NCBI RefSeq assembly: GCF_000193735.1
Contig: NZ_AEPF01000116.1
Span: 1-41,233 of the forward strand
Source of the DNA: Neisseria sicca 4320
GTDB lineage: Bacteria; Pseudomonadota; Gammaproteobacteria; Burkholderiales; Neisseriaceae
Direction of reading: 5' to 3'
Length of the DNA: 41,233 nt
The position numbers and the translations under genes are program-made. The notes beneath the pieces were generated by a model. That model searched no databases. It was not told the origin of the DNA and saw only the letters and a program-made list of their open reading frames with translations. Of this stretch, positions 26,905 to 38,089 are shown piece by piece. Positions within the stretch are counted from its first letter, which is position 1; every line of letters starts with the position of its first letter.

Positions 26905-28288
26905 AAGGGTTTAGAAAGACATTAGCAATATATGCCGAAAAATATTCAAGTTATCACGTATCTCACATGTACCAACAGTTCCAACGATTAGTAATTTCAA
27001 CTAGATTAGAAAATATTAACGTGCCAATAATCTTGGATTGGAAAAATAAATTAGGAAAAGATCATGAATGGTATTTAGGTGCACTAAAAGGTTTTTTGCT
27101 CTCATGGCATGAGTATGGTTATTATGGAGTTGATGAATCAGTTGCATTGCTGCTAGAAAGCTTTACCTTGAGTGGAAACAACAAAGGTAAAGCGGTATTA
27201 ATGAGATGCCCTTATACAGGTGCATTTACTGAAAATGAAATTTTGGCTTTAATGACGGAGCTGGCTAGACTTTGGAAAGAAGATCTTATTCCATTTGAAA
27301 CATATACATATATTCACTTACTTCAAGCTACCGCGAGAAGACCTATTCAAATCCGCCATTTAAAATTTGAAGACTTGAAAAAGGAAATTTCTCAAGGAAC
27401 ATGGAATTATTTCCTAAATATCCCTAGGGCTAAAAAGAGAGGTGGGTTATTTAGAGGAACATTTAAAAAGCTTGTCATCACAGAGGATTTGTATTTAATT
27501 CTCTTAAACTTCATAGAATATCAATACAAAAAATTACTTAGTTTGGTTGATGAAGCATTTATATCAGATTATAAAATGAGATTACCAATGTTTATCGATT
27601 GGAATACTTTGAAAAGGAATATACAAAATAGGTGTTTTGATCTTTCATTATTAGATAAAGATATTTTTCATTACTCAACATCTTTATTAGAGAAAAACAC
27701 ATTACGAAAGTTCTGTATTCATCAAAAAGCTGTTTCAGAGCGGACAGGTGAAATCATTCATGTTAATGCAAGACGTTTCCGCCATACAAGGGGGACTAAC
27801 CTAGGGAGAAAAGGAGTTGGTGCAGAGATTATAGCAGAACTACTAGATCACTCAGATACACAAAATTGAAAGTCTATACTGAAAATACAGCGGATACAGT
27901 GCAATATATTAATCGCGTTATGGGTGCTGAAATGGGAAAACTAGCCCAAGCATTTGTTGGCAGAATTATTTCTAATTTGAATGAAAGTGAGAGAGGATTT
28001 GATCCAACATCTTTAATAACTAATAACGGAGTAGATACCATAGGCGCATGTGGGACGAATGATTTTTGTATAACTGGTTATGAGACTTGTTATTTATGTC
28101 CTAAATTTAGACCTTTGGTTGATGGTCCACATCAACAAATATTAAATAAACTGTATAAAGAGAAAGAAGAACGGTTAAGAAGAACTAAAAGTATAGATTA
28201 TGCATCTTCTAAGGATCGTATTATATTGGCTGTTGAATATGTTGTTCAAGCGTGTAATGAAATGAAAAAAAATATAGAGACTCATTAA
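26895..28288 (+). pseudogene. Second tyrosine recombinase, frameshifted
   Basis: Frame one (to 27869) has the recombinase core: ATARRPIQIRHLKFEDL with the first Arg, NARRFRHTRGTNL with the second Arg (the usual first His is Arg, as in several trio enzymes), and LLDHSDTQN with the GH/DH His. It stops at TGA 27867. The -1 frame from 27866 continues KVYTENTADTVQYI, holding the nucleophile Tyr, then a Cys-rich patch (ACGTNDFCITGYETCYLCPKF) that looks zinc-binding. One base added after CAAAAT would restore DTQN-x-KVYTEN. The 5' end is also uncertain: coding similarity runs upstream of ATG 26967 to about 26895 with no start codon. It is probably inactive unless the sequence has errors. Confidence 0.75.
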
Positions 28289-28290
28289 TT

Positions 28291-30330
28291 ATGAATAATA
28301 CGATTTTTTTCCAGGTACATGAGAATTCAAAATCCAGTTTAGAAAATTTTATCACTTTCTGTAAAAACAAACTTACAGCTTTCGGAAGTGATTGTTGGGA
28401 CAATAATCAATGGAGAGATACCTTTAATCTTCACAACATTCAAGTTCGTTTTTCTACAGATAGGGTTAAATCTACATCCTATCAATATGAGCCGTTATCT
28501 GAACCATTTATTAATTTTGCTAAAGCATACATTCGTTATGTTTACTCTCAGCAACCAGTTCGTCAATTATCACGGCATATGGAATCATTACGTATGGTTG
28601 AAATGGCTTTATACAATGTAAAAGCCAATTGCGATGTATTACAACTCGATAATTTAGTCATTAATGAAGTTGAAACCCTTGTATTGAAAAAATATAAAAA
28701 AGATACTGAATCAGTCAATAAATTAGGATATCAACTTGAAAAGTTATTTGATTTTTGTCGTGAAAATGGTATTACTCCAAATTTGTCTTTATGGAATAAC
28801 CCATATAAACGTCCTAGAGATTTAACGATATTGCTTGATGAAAGAGGAAAAGAATACCGTTCAAGTAAAATGCCAACAGATGAAGAAATGATGTTGGTTG
28901 CTAAACTCTTTCATGATGTACCAAATTTAGATAAAGAAACTGAGTATTATACAGCAGTTATGGCTCTACTTATGGTTGCTCCATCTCGTTGTTCTGAGTT
29001 GATATCTTTATCTGTTAATTGCTTAGAATGGGAAGAAGATAGCTTAGGAAATAGGCAATTAGGTATTCAATGGATACCTGCAAAAAATGGAAAAGAGGGT
29101 TTGAAATGGGTTCCTAGTAGCATGCAAGATGTGATTATTGAAGCAGTCAAACGTTTAACAGATATAGGAGCTTTAGCAAGAAAAGCAGCAAAGTTTGTAG
29201 AAGAAAATCCTAACACAGTAATGATATCACCAGATCAAGGTATGCAAGTATCCCATTATTTATCTCAAAAACCTTTAACTGAAATAGAAATAGGTAAGAT
29301 TTTAGAAATTAATGGAAAGCATGGGATTAAAACTAAGTGGTTTGAAAAGTTAATGAAAGAAAATAATGGCGTTATAACCTCTAATGTTTTGGGAAAGTAC
29401 TTATACGAAAAATATACCTCAAAATTCAATTACTGGCCATATATTGATAAAAATAAAAACGTTAAAGCTTCTGAAGCCTTATTATTCAGAGAAAATGAAT
29501 TTCATGATGATTTTCTCCCTAAAAAATTTTCTTTTATATTACCAACAGTAAATCTTATTAATGATAGATTCTGCTATTCGGATACACGTCCCAAAACATC
29601 ATTATGGGAAAAGCATTGTATAACTACTTCGAAAGGAGAGTTTGTTAGATTACTATCACACAATGCAAGGCATTGGTTAAGTACAAAAGCTGAGAGAGGT
29701 GGAATGGATGAATTAACTTTAGCGAACTGGGCAGGGAGGGCTAGAATTGCAGATAATAAGGCTTATGATCACAGGACAGAAGAAGAAAAAAGTGAAGCAG
29801 TTCGGAATTTACTTATTCCCGAGGATGCTTCACTTTTAGATAAAATCCATTTAAATCTTCCAGTAACCTATGAAGACTTAGGAAAAAATAGAATTGGAAT
29901 TGCAACTATAACAGAAATAGGCATTTGTGAGCATGATTATGCAATGTCGCCATGTTCTCGCCATGGGGATTGTGAAACATGTAAAGAACTCGTTTGTATT
30001 AAAGGATTAGAATCATCTTTAGAAATATTAAAGCTTAGAGAAATTCAACTTACAGAACAATTTAATAAAGCGAGAGAGCATCATAAATTAGGTGTTTTTG
30101 GTGCAGATCGGTGGATAAGTAATTTGGGATGGAGATTAACACATATAAAAACTAAAATTGCATTTCTAGAAAATAGGGAAATTCCAAATGGATCATTATT
30201 ACGAATTCCTGATGAGTATGACCCTTCCCCAGTTAAATTAGCTTTACAGGAAAAAGGAATGGATGTAGACATTCTAAAACCAGAAACGGCTAAACTTGAT
30301 GATGATTTATATAGGTTAATGGAGATGTAG
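28291..30330 (+). CDS. Third tyrosine recombinase, large with zinc-finger tail (TnpB-like)
   Basis: The 679-residue protein is intact. Catalytic residues are Arg233 in VAPSRCSELISL, His457-x-x-Arg460 in SHNARHWLST, Trp480 in LANWAGRA and Tyr492 in NKAYDH. The long N-terminal part (1-200) would bind DNA arms. After the catalytic domain, EHDYAMSPCSRHGDCETCK supplies a His/Cys-rich zinc site, as in Tn554-type TnpB and in trio integrases; the end is helical. It begins two bases after the second recombinase and overlaps nothing, so the set is one transcript. Specificity and target site are unknown. Confidence 0.87.
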   Translation: MNNTIFFQVHENSKSSLENFITFCKNKLTAFGSDCWDNNQWRDTFNLHNIQVRFSTDRVKSTSYQYEPLSEPFINFAKAYIRYVYSQQPVRQLSRHMESLRMVEMALYNVKANCDVLQLDNLVINEVETLVLKKYKKDTESVNKLGYQLEKLFDFCRENGITPNLSLWNNPYKRPRDLTILLDERGKEYRSSKMPTDEEMMLVAKLFHDVPNLDKETEYYTAVMALLMVAPSRCSELISLSVNCLEWEEDSLGNRQLGIQWIPAKNGKEGLKWVPSSMQDVIIEAVKRLTDIGALARKAAKFVEENPNTVMISPDQGMQVSHYLSQKPLTEIEIGKILEINGKHGIKTKWFEKLMKENNGVITSNVLGKYLYEKYTSKFNYWPYIDKNKNVKASEALLFRENEFHDDFLPKKFSFILPTVNLINDRFCYSDTRPKTSLWEKHCITTSKGEFVRLLSHNARHWLSTKAERGGMDELTLANWAGRARIADNKAYDHRTEEEKSEAVRNLLIPEDASLLDKIHLNLPVTYEDLGKNRIGIATITEIGICEHDYAMSPCSRHGDCETCKELVCIKGLESSLEILKLREIQLTEQFNKAREHHKLGVFGADRWISNLGWRLTHIKTKIAFLENREIPNGSLLRIPDEYDPSPVKLALQEKGMDVDILKPETAKLDDDLYRLMEM

Positions 30331-30331
30331 T

Positions 30332-30742
30332 ATGCCTAAAATTCTTATTACAGAAGAAAATTTGGAAGATATCATTATGTTGATTAAAACCTGGGAGGGG
30401 AAGTTAACATGGAATTTACTTTGCTCTAAAGTTTCAGAGTTATTGAATATTAAGAGTATTGAAAGACAATCACTAGCTAATTATCCAGATATACAAGAGG
30501 CATTTAGTAAACAAAAACAGAAGCTTAAAGAAAAAGCAAAAGCTAATCCAGAACCGAATGTAACAATGGATTATCTGCAAAAGCAAGTTAAGAATTTAAA
30601 AGCTCAAGTACAACGTTTGGAAGAAATTAATGAGCGATATAAACAGCAATTTATTGTATGGCAATATAATGCATATATGCATGGTATGACCCAAGTTACT
30701 TTAAATAAGCCTCTTATTGCTGTTAACCGTCAACGTAGGTAA
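30332..30742 (+). CDS. Small coiled-coil accessory protein of the recombinase trio (TnpC/GmtX-like)
   Basis: The 136-residue protein starts one base after the third recombinase stop. Residues 1-60 look helical and DNA-binding (WNLLCSKVSELLNIKSIERQSLANYP). Residues 60-115 are a Lys/Gln-rich coiled coil (YLQKQVKNLKAQVQRLEEINERY). The same size, place and fold occur in TnpC of Tn554, and in the third protein of other recombinase trios. TnpC sets the orientation and efficiency of Tn554 insertion. Assignment is by position and shape, not by a clear motif. Confidence 0.65.
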   Translation: MPKILITEENLEDIIMLIKTWEGKLTWNLLCSKVSELLNIKSIERQSLANYPDIQEAFSKQKQKLKEKAKANPEPNVTMDYLQKQVKNLKAQVQRLEEINERYKQQFIVWQYNAYMHGMTQVTLNKPLIAVNRQRR

Positions 30743-30790
30743 TTTATAGGATGTAAGGTAAATTATTTTTACTATAGTAGTCTCTACAAA

Positions 30791-30822
30791 AGATCGTCTG
30801 AAAATCAATTTTCAGACAATCT
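30791..30822 (+). terminator. Decayed DUS hairpin after the trio
   Basis: AGATCGTCTGAAAAT pairs with ATTTTCAGACAATCT with one mismatch. Both words are one or two changes from the host uptake sequence. Confidence 0.6.
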
Positions 30823-31239
30823 CTTCATACCTATTAAACTTCTTGATGGGTAGAGTAGAAAACAATTTTCGTCAACATCTACTTCTTCTGGCCGGAGAAA
30901 TATAGCAGTTTAATGGCGCGTCAAACACTATTGTACTGAACTACTTTCTGCTCAAGCCCGCACCCCAACTTGCAGTAGTCTCCACTAAATCTTTATTTTG
31001 TTAACAATATGGATTTGCTCAGCCTCGCTCACGTCTTGCCGGAGACAAGCACACGGTCATGTATGCAAAAATTCAAGACTGCTGCATGGTTATTAATCCC
31101 AAAGGTATTCCAAAAAATAATTGTGCAAACTAGTTATCGGAACAGGAACGCAATTGAAGTGTAACGCGAAATTTCAGACAATCTGCATACCTCGCAATGA
31201 CTGTGGCTGTCTAAACCTCGCCATTTCAGGAATGAGCCC
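30823..31239. other. Gap with degenerate sequence
   Basis: I see no convincing gene. One stop-free stretch of 43 codons (31005-31133, plus strand, ending CCMVINPKGIPKNNCAN) has a codon pattern that may be the end of a lost gene, but nothing identifies it. A decayed uptake word (TTTCAGACAATC) lies near 31170. The area separates the recombinase module from the tps locus and looks like a recombination scar. Confidence 0.4.
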
Positions 31240-31407
31240 ATGCCAAACACCCACACTCATACCATCCAATCAACGCATGTCTACGACTGTACAATATCCA
31301 CTTGCATGCTGGCTGATTGGACCTTCACCCGCTACCACACGCCCGGCAAATCCGAGTATGCCGTGGTGTCCGCCATGGCCGAGGGTGCGGCCGATGGCTT
31401 AGGCTGA
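31240..31407 (+). other. 55-codon ORF opposing the tpsA 3' end, likely gene fragment
   Basis: ATG 31240 opens 55 codons to TGA 31405 on the plus strand: MPNTHTHTIQSTHVYD at the start, then DWTFTRYHTPGKSEYAVV and AMAEGAADGLG. The second half has the look of conserved coding sequence, but I do not recognise the family. It overlaps the last 27 codons of the tpsA frame, whose sense there (Arg/His/Pro-rich) is not adhesin-like. So this strand is probably the native one up to about 31400, and the ORF is a 5' gene fragment cut by the tpsA junction. Confidence 0.4.
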
Positions 31408-34400
31408 GATAGTGTTCGTAGCTGCCGTCGTTTCGCTCTTTCAGGCTGCCTTCGTGGGCGGCCTGTTGTTTTTCCAGCTCTTCGGCTGCCGCTTTGGCAC
31501 GGTTGCCCCTATAGGTGCCGACGGCACTGTGGATGGCGGCAGTCGATTGGGCGACGATTTGCTGTTTGTCGAGTAGGTTTTGCAGATCGGGTACGGCTTC
31601 GGCGCTGCGGTGGGCGTTTTGCAGATCGGTTTGGATGCCGAGTGCGCGGGCGCTGGTGGCTTGGCCGCCGATGGTGATGTTGCCTTCGCTGAGTACGGAG
31701 CGGGTGTAAGCTTGGCTGCCGCCGCTTTCATGCTGCGGCAGGGTGGGGCTGTAGTTGAGGCCTTTGTTCATGTTCTGGCCGGCGGTTTGGGACGCACGGC
31801 CGAAGGCGCTTTGATTGAAGCCGTCGCTTCCTTTCAGGCTGCCGCCATAACCGGCACCGATGCCCATGCTGCTGGCGCTGTAGCTGCTTTCGTTGCGGAT
31901 ATCTTCAAAGCTGAAACTGCGGGCGGTGAGTTCGTTGTGGTCTTTGTCTGCGGCAGAAGCGATGGCGCCGCCTTTAAGCCGGACGCTGTCGGCTGTGATG
32001 TGATAACCGCCTTCGCCGGCAAAGAGACCGCTTTGGCTGCCGACGCTGCGGCTGTGGCCGCTGGCTTTGCTTTGGTTGTAGTTGCCGGATACGCTCCATG
32101 CGGTACCGAGCGCGACTTGGGCGCGGATGCCGCCGCCGCTTTGTTTGCTCTCCTGTTCGACAGTGTCCTGCGGGCTTTCGATGTGCAGTGTGCCGCCGAC
32201 TTCGGCGTCGATGCGTTTTGCATGGGCTTGGGCACCGTTCAGCACGGTATTGCCCTTGCTGCTGAGCTGCAGTTTGTCCGATTGCAGCAGGGTGTTTTGA
32301 TGGGTTTGGCTGTCGGTGCGGTTTTTGCCTTTGCCGTAGGCGGCTTCGGCGTAGATATAGACGCCGGTTTGGGCACCAACGGAAACCCCGACGCCGACCT
32401 GTACGCCGGCATTGCGGTTTTTGCCGTCCTGATGTTGGCTGTCTTGGGCGGAGAGCAGCCGGATGTCGCGCGCGGAATCGAGGCGGATGGTGTCGCCCGC
32501 AGTAATGTTGCTGCCTTGGACGGTAATGTCGCCCTCGCGGCTGCGGATATTGATGTCGCCGCCGGCTTTAAGCAGCAGGTCGTCTTGGGAGACCAGACTG
32601 CTGCCGCTGACGGCGATATTGCCTTTTTCGGCAAGCAGACGGGTTTTACCGCCCACGGACAGGGTGCTGCCGCTGATGCTGCCGATCTCGCCCGCAGCCT
32701 GCCCCTGATCGTTAAAGGTGCCGAAGGGGGTGATATGGTCGCGGTTGTCGATGGAGAAACCGCTGCGCTTGCTGCTGCCGGTTTGCCGGCGGCTGTCGGC
32801 CGCGGCCAGCAGTCGGATGTCGTCGCGGGCATACAGCAGGGCATCGCCTTCGGCGGAGATTTGTGCGCTTTTGGCTTCGATGTTGCCTTCGGTGGCACGG
32901 ATGCTGAGATGGCGGCCGGCTTCGGCGCTGCTGCCATCCTGCGTCTGCGTGCTGCGGCTGCGGCCGCCGCTGATCACAACCGGGGGTGCCGGCGGCCTGG
33001 CTGGCTTTGGCCGAGGCGCTGCTGCGCTGCATCCAGTTACCGACGATACTGTCGCTGTACCCGCCGCCCTGCATGGCTTTGTCCCAGGCGTTTTTGCCGG
33101 CGGTATAGGGGTCGTAAGTGATGCCGACCGAGAAGCCGCTTTGTTTGCGCTGTGTCCGGCTGTGCTGTTCGCTGCGGTTATAGGCTTCGCCAAGGGAAAC
33201 TTCGTGCCCCTGCAGCTTCAGATCGCCACCGGCATACAGTTGTGCGGCTTCGGTAATCAGTTTACCGCCCGCCGCGATGGTGGTATCGCCTTTCAGGCTG
33301 CCTATCTGCGAGGAGGTTACGGCAGACGATACGCTGTTTTGCTGCAGCTTGGTTTGGGTTTTACCGTAACCGGCCATCGCCACGCCGTTTTTCAGGCTGC
33401 CGGTGAGGCCGGACTTTTTGCGCTCGTGGTTTTCCCAATCCTGGTAGCGGTTGTCTGCGGCGTCAATGCGCACTCCGCCTTGGGCGGCAATCAGGGTCTG
33501 ATCGTCGCTGATGATTTGGCTGCCGCGGATGCGGGTGTCGCCGCCGGAAGCCGTTCTGACTTCGCGGCCGGTAATCACGCTGCCGGCTGCTTCGTCGTGT
33601 TGGCGCCGGTATTGGTCCAGCCGGCTTTTGCTGCCGACCAAACCGCGCTCTTTGCTGTAGGTCGATTCGTCCAGATCCAGGGTGCGGCGGCCTTCGGCGA
33701 TGTCGATGTTTCCTTGGGCGGCCAGGGTGGTGCGGCCGTTTTGGCTGTCGATTTGGCCTTGGCGGATGTTCAGGTCTTTGCCGGCGGATACGGTGATGTT
33801 GCCAAGCGCTTCGATACGGCTGCCTGCTTCGGCGCTTTGGTGAACGTGGCGGTGGTTTTTGTCGTTTGCCGCGCCGTAGCTTTCGTGGCTTTCGGTGCGG
33901 ACGGTGCCGAGTGTGACGCTGCCTTGGTGGGAAACGACTTGGGTACGGCCGTCGCGGGCGCGGTTGGCCAGGCGGGCGCCGTTCAGTTTGATGTCATGCC
34001 CTGCTTCGAGGCTGAGCAGTCCTTGGCCGTCTTCTGTGCCGCTGACATACAGTCCGGCCACACGGTCAACGGTGGTGCGGCCGTTGTGCGAGTCGCCGCT
34101 TTGGGCGGTGCTGCTTTGGAGGGTGATGTTGTCGGCTTTGAGGCTGAGCAGCCGTTCGGCTTCGATGCTGCCGCCGGTGATGTCGATTTGTTGTTGGGCG
34201 TCGAGTATGACGTTTTTGCCGCCGATGCGGCCGCTGTTGCTGATGTCGCCGGCGGCCAGATCGACGATGCGCCGGCCGGCAAGGGTGCCGCGGTTATCGA
34301 TGCGGCCGGCATTCAGCTGCAGGGCGTCGGCGCTGATGAGGCCGCCGGCACTGTTGAGATCGCCGGGGCGGGCGAGTACGTAGACTTTGGGTACGAGTAC

Positions 34401-37400
34401 GCTTTGGCTGCTGCCGTCGGCCAGGGTAACGGTCTGGCTTTCAAGCCAGACGATGTCGCTGGTCAGCCGGGCAACCTGCTTGGGGGACAGGGCGATGCCG
34501 GGGGTCAGCTGCTGGGTGCGGGCGAAGCTGATGCCGGCGTCCATCAGGGCTTGGAATTGGGCTTCGTCGTTGGGGTAGCCGTCCAGAAGGCGGTAGCCGG
34601 TCAGACGGGCAATCTGTTCGTTGATCAGGCGTTGCTCGTAATAGCCGTCGCCCAGCCGTTTGTGGGTGCGGTTGGGATCGGTTTGCAGGGCTTTGAGCAT
34701 GTAGTCGCTGCCCAGCCAGGTGCGGTAGTCGGCATAGGCGGGATCGGTTTCCACCAGATAGCCGGGGCGGTCGGGACGGACGGTGTACAGGCTGCTTTCG
34801 GGCAGGCTGAAGCTGCCGTCGGGACTTTTAATGCGCGGCGGGGCAACGGCGGCGGTGGCTGCATCGGCTGCGGCTGCATGGCCGGCAGGAGGGTTCAGGC
34901 TGCCTTGGTTTTGCAGAATGTCGCTCAGCTGGTTTTCAAAGTCGTGGGTGCTGACGCTCGGGTTGTTGTAAGCATAACCACCTCTCCAATAGACATGATG
35001 CCTGCCTCGGTGGCCATGGCTTCTTTCGAAGGTCGCATGTTCGCTTATGCCGACTTCTTCCAGACGCCGCTGCTCCTGGGTGGCGTGGTTGGCAATCTTG
35101 TCTTTGGAAAGCCCCGACAATGTGCCACCGATCAGGATTTTGCTGTCACTGTTACGCCATTCTCCGCCTTCGGCTTTCAGGTCGCCGCCAATCAGGATTT
35201 CGCCCGGACGGCTTTCTACGATACGTTGGCGGTAACGGTTCAGGCTGTATTGGTAGCGGCGTACCGCCGATACGTCGGAGCGTTCGAATTTGCGTTCGGT
35301 ACTGCCGCTTTTCTGTCTGCCCTGCTCGTTGAAACGGAAGACCAGATTAGTTCGGTATTGGCTCATGTTGCCGTCTTCGCTGTCAATGTAGCGTTCGGGC
35401 TCGCCGGCAAAGGTGTAGGCAGTTTGGCGGCGGCTGTCGGCCAAATATTCTTCGGTGCGCAAACCGGCGTTCAGGTTGTCCAGTTTTTGAACGGCAATCT
35501 GCCCGCCTCCCGCTGCTTCAATCCGCGCGCCGCGGTTTTCCAGTCGCTCGGCCCTGCCTTCGGCTTGATGGCTCTCGTTCAAACGGCCGCCGATATGCAG
35601 TGTGCCTTCGCTGCTGATCAGGCTGGAGACGCTGCCGGTTTGTACTTGGCCGTTTTCAATCCGGCCAAAGCCGCTGCCGGTGTTGCTTATGCTGCGCATG
35701 CCGATGTCCAGACGTTCGCGGGCGGCAATGACGGGGGCTTGGTTTTTGCCGTCTGCGCTTCGTTCTTCGCGGTTGTTCAGGCTGCCGCCGCCCAGGGCGA
35801 GACGGCTGCCGTAGATGCGGCCGCTGCCGATGTTGTTCAGGGCAGTCGCGGCATCAATGCGGGTCAGGCCGTTGCTGTTGATCAGGCCGCGGTTGTCAAC
35901 GGTGTCGGCGCCAAGACGGGTATTGCTGCCGGAAACCAGTTTGCCTTCGGCGCGGTTGTCGATGTGCCGGGCACGGATGTCGAGCGCTTGGCCGCCGGCC
36001 AAACGGTGGCGGTTGCGGATGCTGCCGCCGCTTTCGATGCTGAGTTTGCGGCCGGCTTCGATGTCGTCGCTGCTGTCAAAGTCGGCGCTGAGTTTGAGGG
36101 CGGCGTCGCGGCCGGCGGCCAGGGTGCCGCTGCCGTCCAGCCGGTTGGCCGTCAGTTCGAGATCTTGGCCGGCCAGAATGCTGCCGCCGCCGCTGGCAAT
36201 ATCGCCGGCGGTCAGTTTCAGGCTGCCGGCAGTGGTGATTTCGCCTTGTTCGTTATTCAGGCCGTCTGAAAGGAGGATGTCGCTTTGGCTGTTGCTGCGG
36301 ATTGCGCCTTGGCGGTTGTCGAGTCGGGTGCCATCCAGTTTCAGGCTGCCTGCGGCCAGGGCGCCGCCGCGGTTGTCGCTGTGGCTGCTGTGAATGTCGG
36401 CGCTGTGGGCGAGAATGTCGCCTTGGCGGTTGTCGAAACGGCTGCCGTCTGCTTTCAGGCTGCCGAGGGTGAGGCGGCCGCTGTTGGCCAGTTCGCTGTG
36501 TACGTTCAGATCGGTGCGGCCGCCCGCTTCGATGGTGCCGCTGTTGTCCAAACGGCCGGAGACGCTGATGCGGCCGTCGGCAGGAGTGGGGACTTGGGTA
36601 TGGCCGCCGTGACTGTTGCCGCTATTGCCGTTGCCGTTATTGGCGGGCGGCCGCTTGTTGCCGGAGTGGGAACCGTTGTTGTTGCCGTTTCCGCCGTTGT
36701 TGCCGCTACTGTTTCCACTGTTGCCGTTGTTGTTTTCCGGCAGGCCGATGCGGCCGCTGTTGGCCAGGCGGGCGGTATCGACGGCCAGATCCTGACTGCC
36801 GCTTTGGCTGATGCGGCCGCTGTTGTCCAATACGGGGGCGGCGATGTCGAGACGGCCGCCGTCGATTTGGCCGCTGTTGCCGATATGGGCGCTGCGGATG
36901 CGGGTTTCTGAGGTGCTGAGAATGCGGCCGCTGTTGTTCAGGCTGCTTGTGCTGTCGATGCTGCTTTGGCCGTGGGCGTAAAGGGTGCCGCTGTTGGCCA
37001 GTGTTCCGTCGGCGCTGAGGGTCACGCCGCCGGCACCGGCGTAAATCTTGCCGGCATTGCGGATGCCGCTGCCGTTGTCGGCGGCAATCAGGGTGATTTT
37101 GCCGGCATACATGCCGCCAAGGGCGCCGGTGTCGATGGCAAAGACGGGGGCGGATGAAGACGGGGCGCGGGGTGCGGCGGGGTCTTTCAGGCTGTCTGCG
37201 GCGTCGGTTTGGCCGCCGGCGGCAATCACTTGGACGTTCTGCCCCCAAATGCCGCCGTCAATCTTGGCGGCTCGGCTGAGAATGCGGGTGTAGTCGGCAT
37301 CGCGCGCATCCAGTCCCTGAGCGCCGATTTCGATACGGCCGCTGCCGATGTCCAAACCGTCGAAACGGCCGTCTGCCAGGATGGGACGGCCGGTGGTCAG

Positions 37401-38021
37401 GGTGGCGCCTGCGCTGTTGATAAAGCCGCCGCCGTCGACGCGGATGCCGGTGGGGTTGGCCATTACCACTTCGGCGCGGCGGCCGGCGATTTCGATATAG
37501 CCGTTCAGCCGGCTCGGGTCGCTGCTGTTGATTTGGTTGACGATTACACGGGCTTCGCCGCGGGCGAGAAAGGGGTTGACCTGTATCCAGCCGGCCTGGC
37601 GGGTGGATACGCTTTTATGGCTGTTGTTGAGAATGGTGCCGCGCGTGTCGATATCGAAACGGCGGTATTGGTTGACGGATACGCCGTGGGCGGTGGGGGT
37701 TTGGATATTGACCTGCGGCAGTCCGTTGCCGGTTTGCAGGATGACGGGCTGCTGGGATTTGGGGGCGGATTTGTCGGCTTGGATGTCGGCAGCGGCGGCG
37801 GGCACAATCAGGGCCGAACCGAAACCGAGCAGCAGGCTGAAAGCCAGCGTGCCCAAATGCAAACGGCAGCCTGAATGGGTTTTTAGACTGCCGTTACCGC
37901 CACCGGTTTCTCCGCCTGAGCGCTCGCCGGGGCTTTTGCCCTGCCCGACTGCGGTCTCGGCTACGGCCATCAGAATGCCGCGGCGGCGGTTGAAGACGAT
38001 TTTATGGCGGTGTTTGTTCAT
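31325..38021 (-). pseudogene. TpsA filamentous-hemagglutinin-like exoprotein, frameshifted and 3'-truncated
   Basis: Two-partner secretion substrate. It starts at 38021 with an extended signal peptide (NKHRHKIVFNRRRGILMAVAE). The TPS domain follows (about residues 75-320), with ANPTGIRVDGGGFIN as its conserved motif. Next are long hemagglutinin beta-helix repeats, an Asn/Gly-rich linker (about 428-473), and repeats to the end. The first frame runs to 32712, but homology leaves it at the G5 run 32982-32986 (C5 on the coding strand). Removing one base gives TPVVISGGRSRSTQ and joins the second frame, which runs to 31325. Adhesin-like sequence ends at SYEHYLSLS (about 31405) without a toxin or variable C-terminus. 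About 2200 residues would be encoded if repaired. The gene is GC-rich, with Kingella-dialect uptake words. Confidence 0.88.
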
Positions 38022-38089
38022 GTTCTTGCGTCCGTGTGGAAATGGGAAACAGGCAGCCCAAATGCAGGTGGTGCCCGTGTTTTCTCCGG

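Noticed and set aside
32718..36269. 1183-codon open frame antisense to tpsA, and others near it
   Set aside because: GC-rich repeated coding sequence leaves opposite frames open; the peptide is Ala/Val/Gly-rich without family motifs, while the minus strand has clear TpsA content.
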